NCBI GenBank assembly: GCA_041394905.1
Contig: JAWKHJ010000007.1
Location: forward strand, 224,092-288,091
DNA length: 64,000 nucleotides
Direction of reading: 5' to 3'
DNA from: RI-231 sp041394905
GTDB taxonomy: Bacteria; Acidobacteriota; Terriglobia; Bryobacterales; UBA6623
How positions within the stretch are numbered: the stretch's first letter is position 1; each line of letters begins with the position of its first letter. Position numbers and translations under genes: made by a program. This document shows positions 8,424 to 17,482 of the stretch, piece after piece. The notes beneath the pieces are model-generated. The model had not been told where the DNA came from. It saw only the letters and a list, made by a program, of their open reading frames with translations, and made no database searches.

Positions 8424-9321
8424 ATGTGGAACGAAATCATTAGCCGCCTCGATGTCGAAACTCTGGTCACCGAGGCGACCGCATGCACCATCGGCTACAT
8501 CCCCGACGTCGTCGTGGCGTGTGCGGTTCTGATCGGTTTTTTGGCTCTTCTTTCGCGTCTCGAGCATCGCTCTGCGCGGGCTGCTGACGCGCTCGGGTAT
8601 TCACGGCACGTTGATCAACATGTTGGTCGACAACGTCTACCGCTACACCGTGTTGGGCTTCGGCATCATCATGGCCGCCGACCAGATCGGCGTCAATGTG
8701 GGCGCGGCGTTGGCCGGCATCGGCGTCGTCGGCATCGCCGTGGGTTTCGCCGCGCAGGACACGCTGTCGAACATCATCGCCGGCTTCCTGATCTTCCTCG
8801 ACAAACCGTTTATGGTGGGCGACTGGCTACACGTGGCCGACCAAGTGGGCGAGGTCTCCGAGATCACCATGCGCACCACGCGCATCCGCACGAAGAACAA
8901 CACCTGGGTCGTGATTCCAAACAAGAAGATCATCGACGAGGTGCTCGTCAACCACTCCAAGCATGGCGAGACGCGCCTCGACGTGCCCATCGGCATCGCT
9001 TACAAGGAGAACATCCCACAGGCCCGGGAAGTGTTGCTGCGCGCCGTCCACGGACTCGAGGGCGTGGTCAACCATCCGGAGCCCCAGGTCGTAGTCACCG
9101 GACTCGGGGCCTCGAGCGTCGACCTGGAAGTGCGCGTCTGGATCTCGGTGGCCTCGAGCGAGCCGCCGCTCTATGCCAAAGTCCTCGAGGTCTCCAAGCT
9201 TGCCCTTGACGAAGCCAACATCGAGATCCCGTTCCCGCATCTGCAGCTGTTCTTCGACGACGTGCGACCGGCGGTCTGGAATGGCCTCAAGGAGAACGTG
9301 CAGTCGATTCGCACGCACTAG
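8424..9321 (+). CDS. MscS-family mechanosensitive channel (frameshifted at a T6 run)
   Basis: This is an inner-membrane tension-gated channel. Two N-terminal helices are followed by the pore helix with G-A-A-L-A-G-I-G and G-I-A-V-G-F-A-A-Q-D-T-L-S-N, the F-M-V-G-D-W beta domain and a C-terminal mixed domain. Translation from ATG 8424 (GGAGGA Shine-Dalgarno) runs in one frame to a six-T run at 8537-8542, after which the channel continues one frame over. Reading five Ts gives V-L-I-G-F-W-L-F-F-R and restores a continuous protein of about 298 residues. It is either a homopolymer error or a real slippery site. Confidence 0.85.
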
Positions 9322-9329
9322 ACGCGAAA

Positions 9330-9399
9330 CCCTGGCATTGCTGCCAGGGCTCGGTTAGGGCGCTACCGAGCCCCGCCAGCGATGGCGGGGTTTCCGTTT
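9330..9399 (+). terminator. Three tandem hairpins ending in an intrinsic terminator
   Basis: Three adjacent 7-bp stems follow the mscS stop: 9330-9336 with 9343-9349, 9349-9355 with 9365-9371, and 9371-9377 with 9384-9390. Neighbouring stems share their end base. The third is followed by the T-rich TTTCCGTTTC, giving a standard intrinsic terminator for the plus strand. The convergent DinB gene stops at 9408. Confidence 0.75.
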
Positions 9400-9407
9400 C
9401 CCGGCCG

Positions 9408-9876
9408 CTATTGCCGCAGCCGCTTGATCAACTGGATCTGTCCGGCGTGGTAAAGATCGTGCGCGGCGACGCCGAGCAGCAGGTCGAGCATCGTCGTCTT
9501 GCTGCCGGCCGGGACGTTCGCAAGCGCGGTGTCGTCGAGCGACGCGACCGCCGCCCGCAGCTTGCGGTGCATCTCGCCGAGCAGCTTCAAGTCGCGCTTC
9601 CACTCCTTCTCGCTGAGCTCGGGCCCGCGCGCAAACCAGTTGCCGCCTTCGAGCGGGAACGATCCTCTGGGCAAGTCCTCGATGCGGCGCAACACCGAGT
9701 ACTTCCAGTAAGCCGCGTGGACCGCCAACATCGGCGATGTTATGGCGCTTCGGCCCAGGTCGCCACACGGCTGTTGCAGCGTCGACTCCGCGCAACACGC
9801 CGCGCAGGTTGGGCCCGTGCCACGACTTGCGATCGTAGGCTTGGTCGAGAGAGCGGAGAATCAGCGGGATTTGCAT
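9408..9876 (-). CDS. DinB-family protein (one frameshift)
   Basis: The DinB/YfiT-like four-helix bundle is often metal-binding and of varied function. The first part (R-S-L-D-Q-A-Y then R-P-G-P-K-R-H-N-I) reads from ATG 9876; the second (H-A-A-Y-W-K-Y, then L-Y-H-A-G-Q-I-Q near the end) is one frame over, with a net one-base shift near 9733. Typical DinB histidines are present in H-A-A-Y-W and L-Y-H-A-G-Q. The start overlaps the end of the DUF523/DUF1722 gene by 16 bases, so the two are co-transcribed. Confidence 0.78.
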
Positions 9877-10790
9877 GGCGCCAGATAGAGCTGTTGTTCC
9901 AGATACGTTTGTCCGAATTGCCGCGCGGCGGCCAGGATGCGCGCCTTGAGCGCTTCGAGATCCCCTTCGCCTCGCCCTAGCGCCTCGGTCGCTGCGGTCA
10001 GCTCGTTGCGCTCCTGCGGCGGCAGGCTCTGCGAGAAATACCCGGCGGCATGCGCCAGCGCGTTGGCGTGGCGGCCCGGGGTCGCCTCCTCGCCGAGTGC
10101 GCGCAGGAACAGCTCGACGTAACGCCGTTCGAATTCCTCGGGCTCGACAGCGGCCATGCGCCCGACCCAGGACCCGAGCTCCGCGTAGGCCTGCGGCGAG
10201 TGGGCCATCAGCAGCAGCTTACGCTTTGTGTGGAAGTCGACCGCCTCTCCACGCGTCCAGCCGGGGTGGAACAGCGCCCGCAGCTCGCGGTGCGCACAGA
10301 CCTTGCGCCGGAAGGTCTCGCGAGCGGGTGCGTCCGCCAGCGTCTCTTCGTCCGCTACCGGCAGCGACGGAAAGCGCCGCCTCACCGCCTCGGCGAACAA
10401 GCCATCGCGCGCGGCGGCGCTGCCGACCACCGGCGTCGTGCCCCAACCGCAGCTGGGCGAGCGCGCCTTGAACACGTAGCCGTCGAGACCCTCGGCCGCG
10501 AGCGCTTCCGCCCGTTCGCAGGCCCACGTCCGCATCGCCTCGGTCAGCTCGCGCCGCGTCTCGGTCGCGACCAGCGCCACATCGTCCCCGCGCGCTTCGA
10601 GTTGGATCGTCTCGCGCGGAACGCCGAGCCCCAGCTCAACCTCGGGGCAGACGCGCACCCACTCGACCTCATCGGCTAGCGCCTCGCTCCAGGGTTGGCG
10701 CTTGTGGCCGCCGTCATAGCGGACCGGCTCGCCCAGCAGGCAGGCCGAGACGCCGACGCGGGGCCTTACTTCGCCGTGTTCTCGTACCAC
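9861..10790 (-). CDS. DUF523-DUF1722 fusion protein
   Basis: This 309-residue two-domain protein has an N-terminal DUF523 with V-S-A-C-L-L-G-E-P-V-R-Y-D-G and conserved cysteines in R-V-C-P-E-V and S-P-S-C-G. The C-terminal DUF1722 (YbgA-like) runs from about residue 190 with F-H-T-K-R-K-L-L-L-M-A-H-S. The function is unknown, though the cysteine pattern suggests a metal or Fe-S site. GTG at 10790 overlaps the upstream FG-GAP gene by 25 bases. An uncharacterised link to DNA repair or photolyase is often suspected for the family; nothing here tests it. Confidence 0.88.
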   Translation of the reverse strand: MVREHGEVRPRVGVSACLLGEPVRYDGGHKRQPWSEALADEVEWVRVCPEVELGLGVPRETIQLEARGDDVALVATETRRELTEAMRTWACERAEALAAEGLDGYVFKARSPSCGWGTTPVVGSAAARDGLFAEAVRRRFPSLPVADEETLADAPARETFRRKVCAHRELRALFHPGWTRGEAVDFHTKRKLLLMAHSPQAYAELGSWVGRMAAVEPEEFERRYVELFLRALGEEATPGRHANALAHAAGYFSQSLPPQERNELTAATEALGRGEGDLEALKARILAAARQFGQTYLEQQLYLAPCKSR

Positions 10791-11906
10791 TTGATGTTCG
10801 CCGTGCGCGCCCCGATGCAGACCAGATCGAGGTCCGAGTCGCCGTCGAGATCGGCGGTGTCGCAGCCTGCCGCCGCCATTCCGCCGTCATCGAGCACGCT
10901 ACGCTTCCAGGCGCCGTCTTCGTAGCGGAACAGCAACAGATCCGATGCTTCGCCACGAAAGCCCGCGACGATCTCGTCGTTGCCGTCGCCATCGAAATCC
11001 GCCGTCACCACGGCGTGGCCGTCTTCGAGCGTGTCGTCGAGCACCAGCCGCGGCCATTCTCCGTGACCCTCGTGGCGATAGACGACGACCTGGTTGCCGT
11101 GCCATGGCTCGATCGTCGCCAGAAAGCGCTCGCCGCCCAGCTTGCCGAGCCGGATCTCGCTCGCGCCATCGTTCGGCCGCTCGCGCGGGTCGCCGCGCAC
11201 GAGCAACCGCCGCTCCCACACGCCGTCCTTGCCCAGACGAAAACGCACCACGCCGCCCATCGCCGCCGTCAGGATCACCGGCCCGTTCCAGTCCGCCTCG
11301 TACATGCCGTGGACCACGCCGGAGAGATCGTTCGAGATCACGCGCCGTTTCCATTCGCCGGGCTCGTAGTAGACCAGCGGCGTCTTCGACTCGAACAGCG
11401 GGGCCTTGGCGCCGGGGCCGGTCAGCGCCGAGTCGATCAGCTCCGGCACGCCATCCGAATCGATGTCGGCGAAGCGGAGGCGGTGCGTCGTAGGCAGGCG
11501 GTCGATCTCGCGCACCTGCCACAGGCCGCGTGGGTCGCCTTCGTGCGTGAGCAGGAAGAGGCGTCCTTCGCTCTGCTCTTCGGTCTGTCCGAAATGCGTG
11601 CCCAGGGCGAGCTCCGGGATCTTGTCGCCGTCGAGATCCGCCGCCGCGACGGAGATCATGCTGCGTTTGGCCGCCGATGACGGCGTGCCGCGTCCAGCTC
11701 GGGTTCTCGTACCAGTAGAGCGTCTCGCCGCGCCCGGACAGGCCGATCACGTCGGGCCTGCCGTCGGCGTTCATGTCGACGATCAAGGTCTGGTAGCCGG
11801 CCGGGATCTCGGCCTCGATCACATGGGTGCGAAAGGAAGGCTCGCCCGCCGAGAGAGCGGAGGCGAACAAGAGAGCCGCGACGGCGCTGCGCATCGAGCG
11901 TATCAT
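10766..11906 (-). CDS. Secreted FG-GAP/VCBS repeat beta-propeller (one frameshift)
   Basis: The secreted protein has a signal peptide (A-V-A-A-L-L-F-A-S-A-L-S-A) and repeated calcium-loop motifs: D-M-N-A-D-G-R-P-D, D-L-D-G-D-K-I-P-E, D-I-D-S-D-G-V-P-E, D-F-D-G-D-G-N-D-E, D-L-D-G-D-S-D-L-D. This is the integrin-like FG-GAP propeller pattern. The frame changes near 11669-11675; removing one C from GGCC restores continuity (G-G-K-R-S-M-I-S-V). Tryptophan motifs (W-Y-E-N) occur near both ends. The role is unknown, probably binding in the periplasm or outside the cell. Confidence 0.8.
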
Positions 11907-11936
11907 CGCAGATCGCCCCTCTCGATTCGGGGCGCC

Positions 11937-13193
11937 CTACTCATACCGCAAGCACTCGATCGGGTCGAGCTCCGCTGCGCGGTTCGCAGGGTAGTAGCCA
12001 AAGAAAAGCCCCACCGCCGCCGACGCGCCCGCGCCAATCGCAATCCACATCGGCGAAAGGTACGGCGAGAACGTCGGAAAGGCCAGCGACACCATCCAGC
12101 TCACCGCCGCGCCGGCCGCAATGCCGATCGCGCCGCCCGCCCCGGTCAGCAGCAGCGCCTCGATCAAAAACTGCGCACGTATGTCCGACCGCCGCGCCCC
12201 CACCGCCTTGCGCACCCCGATCTCCTTCGTCCGCTCGGTCACCGACACCAGCATGATGTTCATCACCCCGATGCCGCCCACCACCCGCGCGATCGAGCTG
12301 ACAGCAAACGTGAGCACGAACAGCGCGCCGGTCAGCTGCGACCACAGCTTCTCGAGGAAGTCCGGCAAGGTCACCTCGAAGTCGTTCTCCTGGTGGGCAC
12401 GCACGCCGCGGATGCGCCGCAGCGTCGTCACGACCTCGTCGACCGCCCGCGACAGATCTTTCGTATCCGCCACGGAAGCGGCGAGGTAATGCATCTTCAC
12501 CTCCGGATAGAGCCGGTGGAAGGTCGAGTAGGGCAGCATCACGAAGTCGTTCAACCCCGGCCCCCCGAACAATCCCTCGTCGGGTTGCAACAGGCCGATC
12601 ACCTCATAGGGCAAGCCATTGAGCCGCACCGTCTTACCGATCGGGTCGAGGTTGGGAAACAGCGACTCGGCGATCGCCAAGCCGATCACCACCACCGGCC
12701 GCGCGCGCCGCTCGTCGGCTTCGGTGATGAAGCGCCCTTGCTGCACCGAGGCCATCGGGAAGGCGTCGTCGAAGTGCTCGTCCACGCCGCGCAGGAAGAA
12801 GTTCGTCGCGCTCTGGTCGCGGTAGCGCACCTCGTTGCTGTAGCCGAATACGAACGAGCGGTCGGCGAACACGGTGGCGAACTCGACCGCAGGGCAACTC
12901 TCCTCGATGATGCGACGGTAGTCGTAGGTGATGTCCTTGCGCTTACGGATCGCCTCCGGCGCGCGGTCCGGCGTCATGCCCGCCGGCAAGGTGCCGACGA
13001 AGAAGACCTTCGAGCCGAGCTGCTGCACGCGCCCAATCACATCCCGGTTGAGTCCCTCGATCAGCGCCGCGACCGTGATCACCGCCGCCACGCCGATCAC
13101 CACGCCGAGCAAGGTCAGGAACGTCCGGCCCTTGCGCGCCCGCAACGCATCGACGGCCTCGCCCAGGTTTTCGCGGGCCTGTGCAAAGGTCAT
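11937..13193 (-). CDS. MacB-type ABC transporter permease
   Basis: The 418-residue permease has an N-terminal cytoplasmic/TM segment (A-R-K-G-R-T-F-L-T-L-L-G-V-V-I-G-V-A), a MacB periplasmic core domain, and three C-terminal FtsX helices with V-G-G-I-G-V-M-N-I-M-L-V-S-V-T-E-R-T. I place the start at ATG 13193, where its ATGA overlaps the upstream permease stop; an in-frame extension to 13400 would lie inside that gene. No ATPase or HlyD-type adaptor gene is adjacent, so its ATPase must be encoded elsewhere. Confidence 0.9.
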   Translation of the reverse strand: MTFAQARENLGEAVDALRARKGRTFLTLLGVVIGVAAVITVAALIEGLNRDVIGRVQQLGSKVFFVGTLPAGMTPDRAPEAIRKRKDITYDYRRIIEESCPAVEFATVFADRSFVFGYSNEVRYRDQSATNFFLRGVDEHFDDAFPMASVQQGRFITEADERRARPVVVIGLAIAESLFPNLDPIGKTVRLNGLPYEVIGLLQPDEGLFGGPGLNDFVMLPYSTFHRLYPEVKMHYLAASVADTKDLSRAVDEVVTTLRRIRGVRAHQENDFEVTLPDFLEKLWSQLTGALFVLTFAVSSIARVVGGIGVMNIMLVSVTERTKEIGVRKAVGARRSDIRAQFLIEALLLTGAGGAIGIAAGAAVSWMVSLAFPTFSPYLSPMWIAIGAGASAAVGLFFGYYPANRAAELDPIECLRYE

Positions 13194-14414
13194 CGCTCGG
13201 TCCTCAGCGCCTCGACGGGATCGAGCTCGGCGGCGCGCATAGCCGGATAGATGCCGAAGAACAGCCCCACACAGCCGGCGAAGCCCACGCCCAGCGCAGC
13301 CGTCCACCACTCGAGGCGAGCCGGGAAGTCCGCCGCCTCGCGCAACAGCAGCGCTGCCAGAAAGCCGATCCCGACGCCGATTACGCCGCCCAACAGGCAC
13401 TGCAGCACGCTCTCGGTCAGAAACTGCCGCAGGATGTCCGCCCGCCGCGCCCCCACCGCGCGCCGCACCCCAATCTCGGGGTCCGCTGGGTCACGCTCAC
13501 GAGCATGATGTTCATGATCACGATGCCGCCCACCAAGGCCGCGATCGACGAGACGCCCGCGAACACGATCACGAACGAAGCGCTGATCGTGTTCCAAAGC
13601 GCGATGTAGCTGTCGGACGTGCCGATGTAAAAGTTCTCCTTCTGCCGCGGACCGATGTTGCGCCGCGCGCGCAATACGGTCCGCACTGGCCTTGCGCCTC
13701 GTCGAAGCGCGGCCCTTCGCCGGCCTCGATCTCGAGAGTGAGCGAGCTGCGCAGGCCGCGCATGCGGCGGTAGGTCTCGAGCGGCACGACTACGAACAGG
13801 TCCTGGTTCTGGCCCAGCACTGAGCCCACCGCCGAGAAAACGCCGATCACTTCAAGCTCTTCGTTGTCCACGCGAATCGAGCGGCCGATCGGCTCGACCG
13901 AAGGAACAGCCTCGTTGCGACCTCCGAGCCGAGCAGACAGGACACGGGCGGCATGGCGGTCCTCGAGCTCGTTGAAGTAGCGGCCGCTCGCCAGCTCACG
14001 GTTCGAGATGTCGGCCATGCTCGCCGTCTGGCCTTCGAGCGCGACGTCCTGCACCTCGACGCCGCGATGATCGGCGCGCACGCGCGTCGTCACGGTCGCT
14101 CCGACTGAGCCGCAGGCCGAGCAGCCTGCGCGCACGGCGTCGAGGTCAGCCAGCGTCAGATTGGGGTTCGATTGCGAGCGGTAATACTCCTCGAGGTCGG
14201 TGATGTCGAACGATTGCTTGGCGACGCGGAACACGCCCGTACCCAGGTTCGCCACCTTGTCGGCCACGAAGTCGTTCGCGCCCTGGATGATCGTGACGAC
14301 GCCGATCAGCGTGGCCACGCCCATCGTCAGGCCCAATACTGTCAGAAACGTCCGCAACCGAGCGCCGCGGAACGATTCGAAGGCGAGCTGGAGATTGGTG
14401 CCGAGTCCTGCCAT
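13190..14414 (-). CDS. MacB-type ABC transporter permease (two frameshifts)
   Basis: This is a tandem homologue of the following gene. It opens with R-L-R-T-F-L-T-V-L-G-L-T-M-G-V-A, then a periplasmic core domain, then the FtsX end with M-N-I-M-L-V-S-V-T-Q-R-T and A-A-E-L-D-P-V-E-A-L-R. Single missing bases near 13684 and near 13480 split it into three frames; adding one base at each gives a continuous protein of about 408 residues. The stop overlaps the next start as ATGA, so the pair probably forms a heterodimer. Confidence 0.8.
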
Positions 14415-14539
14415 TCGGGAGTCGCGCCGCGGCTTTCATTGTCGCCTTCGAAGGCAAAAAAACCTGCGGAAAAGCGCAACTCCTCGGTTACGCTGTCAAA
14501 ACGTTCCCGAAAGCTATTGCGAGCCCGAACCCGAGAACC

Positions 14540-16206
14540 GTGAGCTATTTTCGAAACCTTCGCCTTCATCCTTGTTGCAATCCTGCCGCTGAGCGCTCAG
14601 CAAGCCCGCATCCCGCCGCGCGCAGTCGTCAACGCCGCCAGCTTCGCGCGCCCGGGGCTTCCGAACGGTTCGCTTGCGCGCGGTTCGATCTTTACGATCT
14701 TCGGTAGTCGCATAGGCCCGGACGCCTCGCTCTCGGCCACGGAATTCCCGCTCGGTACGAGCCTGGGCGGCGTCCAAATCACGGTCAGCCAAGGCGAAAC
14801 GAGCGTCGATGCGATCCCGCTGTTCGTCAGCGCGGGGCAGATCAACGCCATCCTGCCCTCGGATGCGCCGCTGGGGCGCTCTCGATCGTGGTGCGCAACG
14901 GCACGCGCCGCTCGAACCCAGCGCCGGCGATCGTCGTGCCGGCGAGCTTGGGCTTGTTCACTGTGATTGGGGCGGGCTCGGGTCCTGCCGTGGTCCAAAA
15001 TTTCGTTTCGCAGACCGAGCTGCCGATCAATTCGCTCGACGCGCCGGCCGCGCCGGGACAAACGCTTATCGTCTACGGCACGGGCCTGGGTGCGGCGAAC
15101 TTCGCCGACAACGAAGCCGCGCAGCAGGGCAACATCGGCGCGCGCGTGGAGGTCTTCGTCGGCGGGACGGAGCTGCCGTCTTCGAACGTCCTCTACTGGG
15201 GCCGCAGCCCCTGTTGCGCCGGGCTCGACCAGATTGTCATCCGACTGCCGCAGACGCCTCCAGCCGGGTGCTACGTCCCGCTGCGCGTGCGCGCCGGGGA
15301 AGTGATCAGCAACACCGTCACGCTCGCGATCGCGCCCGCGGGGCAGAGCTGCAGCGACTCCCACAACGCGCTCAGCACGGCTTTGCGCTCCGCCGGGGAC
15401 TACGGCGCCGTCTACGTCAGCTCCGTCGCGCTCGAGGCCGCGGTCGACTTCCCGGCCCCGCCCACGGCCACGATGGACGTGCTGGCGGCGAGCTTCCGGC
15501 GCGACGGTGGCGGCTCGTTCTACTTCAACCCGCTCGTCTCGCTGCCGCCGCCCGGCGCCTGTCAGGTTTTTTCGGGCTCGGGCGACTTCCGCGGCGGCGC
15601 TTTTGGGCTTGCCAGCGCCGCTCCAACGGGGGCTCGCTCGACGCCGGCGCCTCGCTGCGGCTCTCAGGACCAGGCGGCGCGCGCAACGTAGGTTTTCAGG
15701 ATCTCTCCGTCGTCAACTACCTCGCCGGCTTGGGTGGATCGTTCCCCGGCTCCACGCCGCGGCTCTACCTCAGCCCTGGCGCGCACACTCTCTCGAGCAC
15801 GGGTGGCGCGGATGTCGGCGCCTTCGAAGCGTCCTTCGATTTGCCGCCGCCGCTCACATGGACCAACCGGGCCGATATCGGCGTCATCGAACGCTCCGGC
15901 GGCCTCGCGCTCGCTTGGTCGGGCGCGCAGAACGGCGTGATCGCGCTCGCCGGCAACTACGACCTCGCGACCGACTCCTTTGCCGCCGCTCTCTGCGTCG
16001 CTACGGGCGCCAGCGGCTCGCTGACCATCCCAAGCGATGCGCTCGCCGCGTTGCCTGCGTCGAGCGCGCGGCCCTTCGGTTCGCAAGGCGCAGTCGCGCT
16101 GTGGAGTTATTCGCGCCAACCTTCGGCCACGATCTCAGCCCAAGGGCTTGACGCCGGTTTCGTCATCGCCCGAAGCGCCGTCGCCAAGACGGTGATCTTC
16201 AAGTAG
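14540..16206 (+). CDS. TIGR03437-type secreted protein (about three frameshifts)
   Basis: The mature start reads V-V-N-A-A-S-F then G-S-I-F-T-I-F-G-S, the hallmark of the TIGR03437 domain of Solibacter-like Acidobacteria, ending around P-L-R-V-R-A-G-E. A second half of unknown fold follows (Y-F-N-P-L-V-S, W-T-N-R-A). The coding frame has no standard start. From GTG 14540 the signal peptide (F-A-F-I-L-V-A-I-L-P-L-S-A-Q) is reached by dropping one base near 14552. Further one-base losses occur in the G-run at 14873-14876 and near 15630. It is secreted, of unknown role, and sits 13 bases before the propeller gene. Confidence 0.7.
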
Positions 16207-16219
16207 GAGGAGCCAAACG

Positions 16220-17425
16220 ATGAACGCCACGCAAAACCTCCTCCGCAAGATCCTGCCCGCCTCATTCCTGGGGCTGTCGCTGTCGAGCTGCGCCGTGCTG
16301 GCCTTGCTCTTTGCCGTCTCTTTCTCGGACGTGCTGCTGCAAGTCGCCTGCGAAGAGTGCTTCGGCATCTCGCCCGAGGGCATTTTCGTCGTCAACGGAA
16401 CGGAAGGCCGCACCGTCGAGGACAGCGTCTCGCCCGGCCTGCCGCCGACGGTCGTTGTCGACCAAGAGCCCGAGCGCTCGAGCTATCTGGCCGAAGTCGG
16501 CCTGACCTGCAACGACTTGTTTTCGCTCTCCGAGCTCTCGTTCGAGGGTTCGCCCGGCGCGGGGCAGTCGCTCGGAAACCTCCGCAGCGGAGGCGTCGCC
16601 GTCGTGACCGCCGAGGACCCGGCCGCCCGCCTGGGCGGACAAGCCTCCGCGCCGGTGCGCGTGTACGTCACGAACTCGGCCACCGACCAGGTGCTCGCCA
16701 TGGACGCCTCCACGCGCCGCGTGCTCGGGGCCGTGTCGGTCGGAAGCCGCCCGCGCGGCATCGCCGCGACTCCCAACGGCGAGAAGCTCTTCGTCGCCAA
16801 TGAGGATTCGGGCAGCGTCTCGGTCGTCGAGACCGCCACGCTCACTGAGATCGTGCGCATCCCGCTGCCCGGCGACGCCGAGCCTTTCGACATTGCGATC
16901 ACGCCCGACGGACAGGAAGCCTGGGTGACCGGCCACGAGACCTCCGGTTTCGTCCACATCCTCGACACGTCATTGCACGCGGTCATGCAGAGCGTCCGTG
17001 TTGGGCGCAGCCCCGTGCAGGTCGCCCTCAGCCCGGACGGCACGCTCGCCTATGTCACCAACGAGGGCGACAACCGCCTTTCGATCCTCGACGTCTGGAC
17101 GCGCACGGTGCTGCGCTCGCTCACCGTGCCCTCGGCCTACGGAGTCGCGTTCGATCCCGTCGGCGCGCGCGTCTACGTCAGCAGCCGCACGACGCCCGGC
17201 CGCGTTCGCATGTTCGACGTGGCGAGCGACGCGGAGCTCGCCGCGTGGGACGTCGGCGAGAAACCCGAGTATCTCGCGATCGACGGCTTCGCGACGCGGC
17301 TGTTCGTCTCGAACCGTCTGTCGGACTTTCTTTCGGTCGTGAACCTGTACAGCGGCGAGGTCGAGTCGACCATCCCGGCGCCGCGCGGATTGGGGCCGGT
17401 CGCGCTGGTCCCCGCCACTCCTTAG
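16220..17425 (+). CDS. YVTN/YncE-like beta-propeller protein
   Basis: The 401-residue protein has an N-terminal hydrophobic helix (C-A-V-L-A-L-L-F-A-V-S-F) acting as signal or anchor. At least five propeller repeats follow, containing V-Y-V-T-N-S, L-F-V-A-N-E-D, A-W-V-T-G-H-E, A-Y-V-T-N-E-G-D-N and V-Y-V-S-S-R. These are 40-residue YVTN repeats seen in surface or periplasmic proteins. A strong GGAGGAG Shine-Dalgarno precedes the ATG and the spacing to the TIGR03437 gene is 13 bases, so they form an operon. The partner is unknown. Confidence 0.88.
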   Translation: MNATQNLLRKILPASFLGLSLSSCAVLALLFAVSFSDVLLQVACEECFGISPEGIFVVNGTEGRTVEDSVSPGLPPTVVVDQEPERSSYLAEVGLTCNDLFSLSELSFEGSPGAGQSLGNLRSGGVAVVTAEDPAARLGGQASAPVRVYVTNSATDQVLAMDASTRRVLGAVSVGSRPRGIAATPNGEKLFVANEDSGSVSVVETATLTEIVRIPLPGDAEPFDIAITPDGQEAWVTGHETSGFVHILDTSLHAVMQSVRVGRSPVQVALSPDGTLAYVTNEGDNRLSILDVWTRTVLRSLTVPSAYGVAFDPVGARVYVSSRTTPGRVRMFDVASDAELAAWDVGEKPEYLAIDGFATRLFVSNRLSDFLSVVNLYSGEVESTIPAPRGLGPVALVPATP

Positions 17426-17429
17426 TCCA

Positions 17430-17466
17430 CGCGCCGGGGCCGGCTTTGAAACTTGGCCCCGGCGCG
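17430..17466 (+). terminator. GC-rich hairpin after the propeller gene
   Basis: A perfect 12-bp stem, 17430-17441 pairing with 17455-17466, has a 13-base loop. There is no T-run. It ends two bases before the TATCAT box that probably drives the next gene, so termination and re-initiation are packed together. Confidence 0.6.
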
Positions 17467-17468
17467 CC

Positions 17469-17474
17469 TATCAT
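17469..17474 (+). promoter_or_regulatory. -10 box of the esterase gene
   Basis: TATCAT is 8 bases before the ATG at 17483, and no Shine-Dalgarno separates them. This spacing predicts a leaderless or nearly leaderless transcript. Confidence 0.4.
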
Positions 17475-17482
17475 CACTGGTG

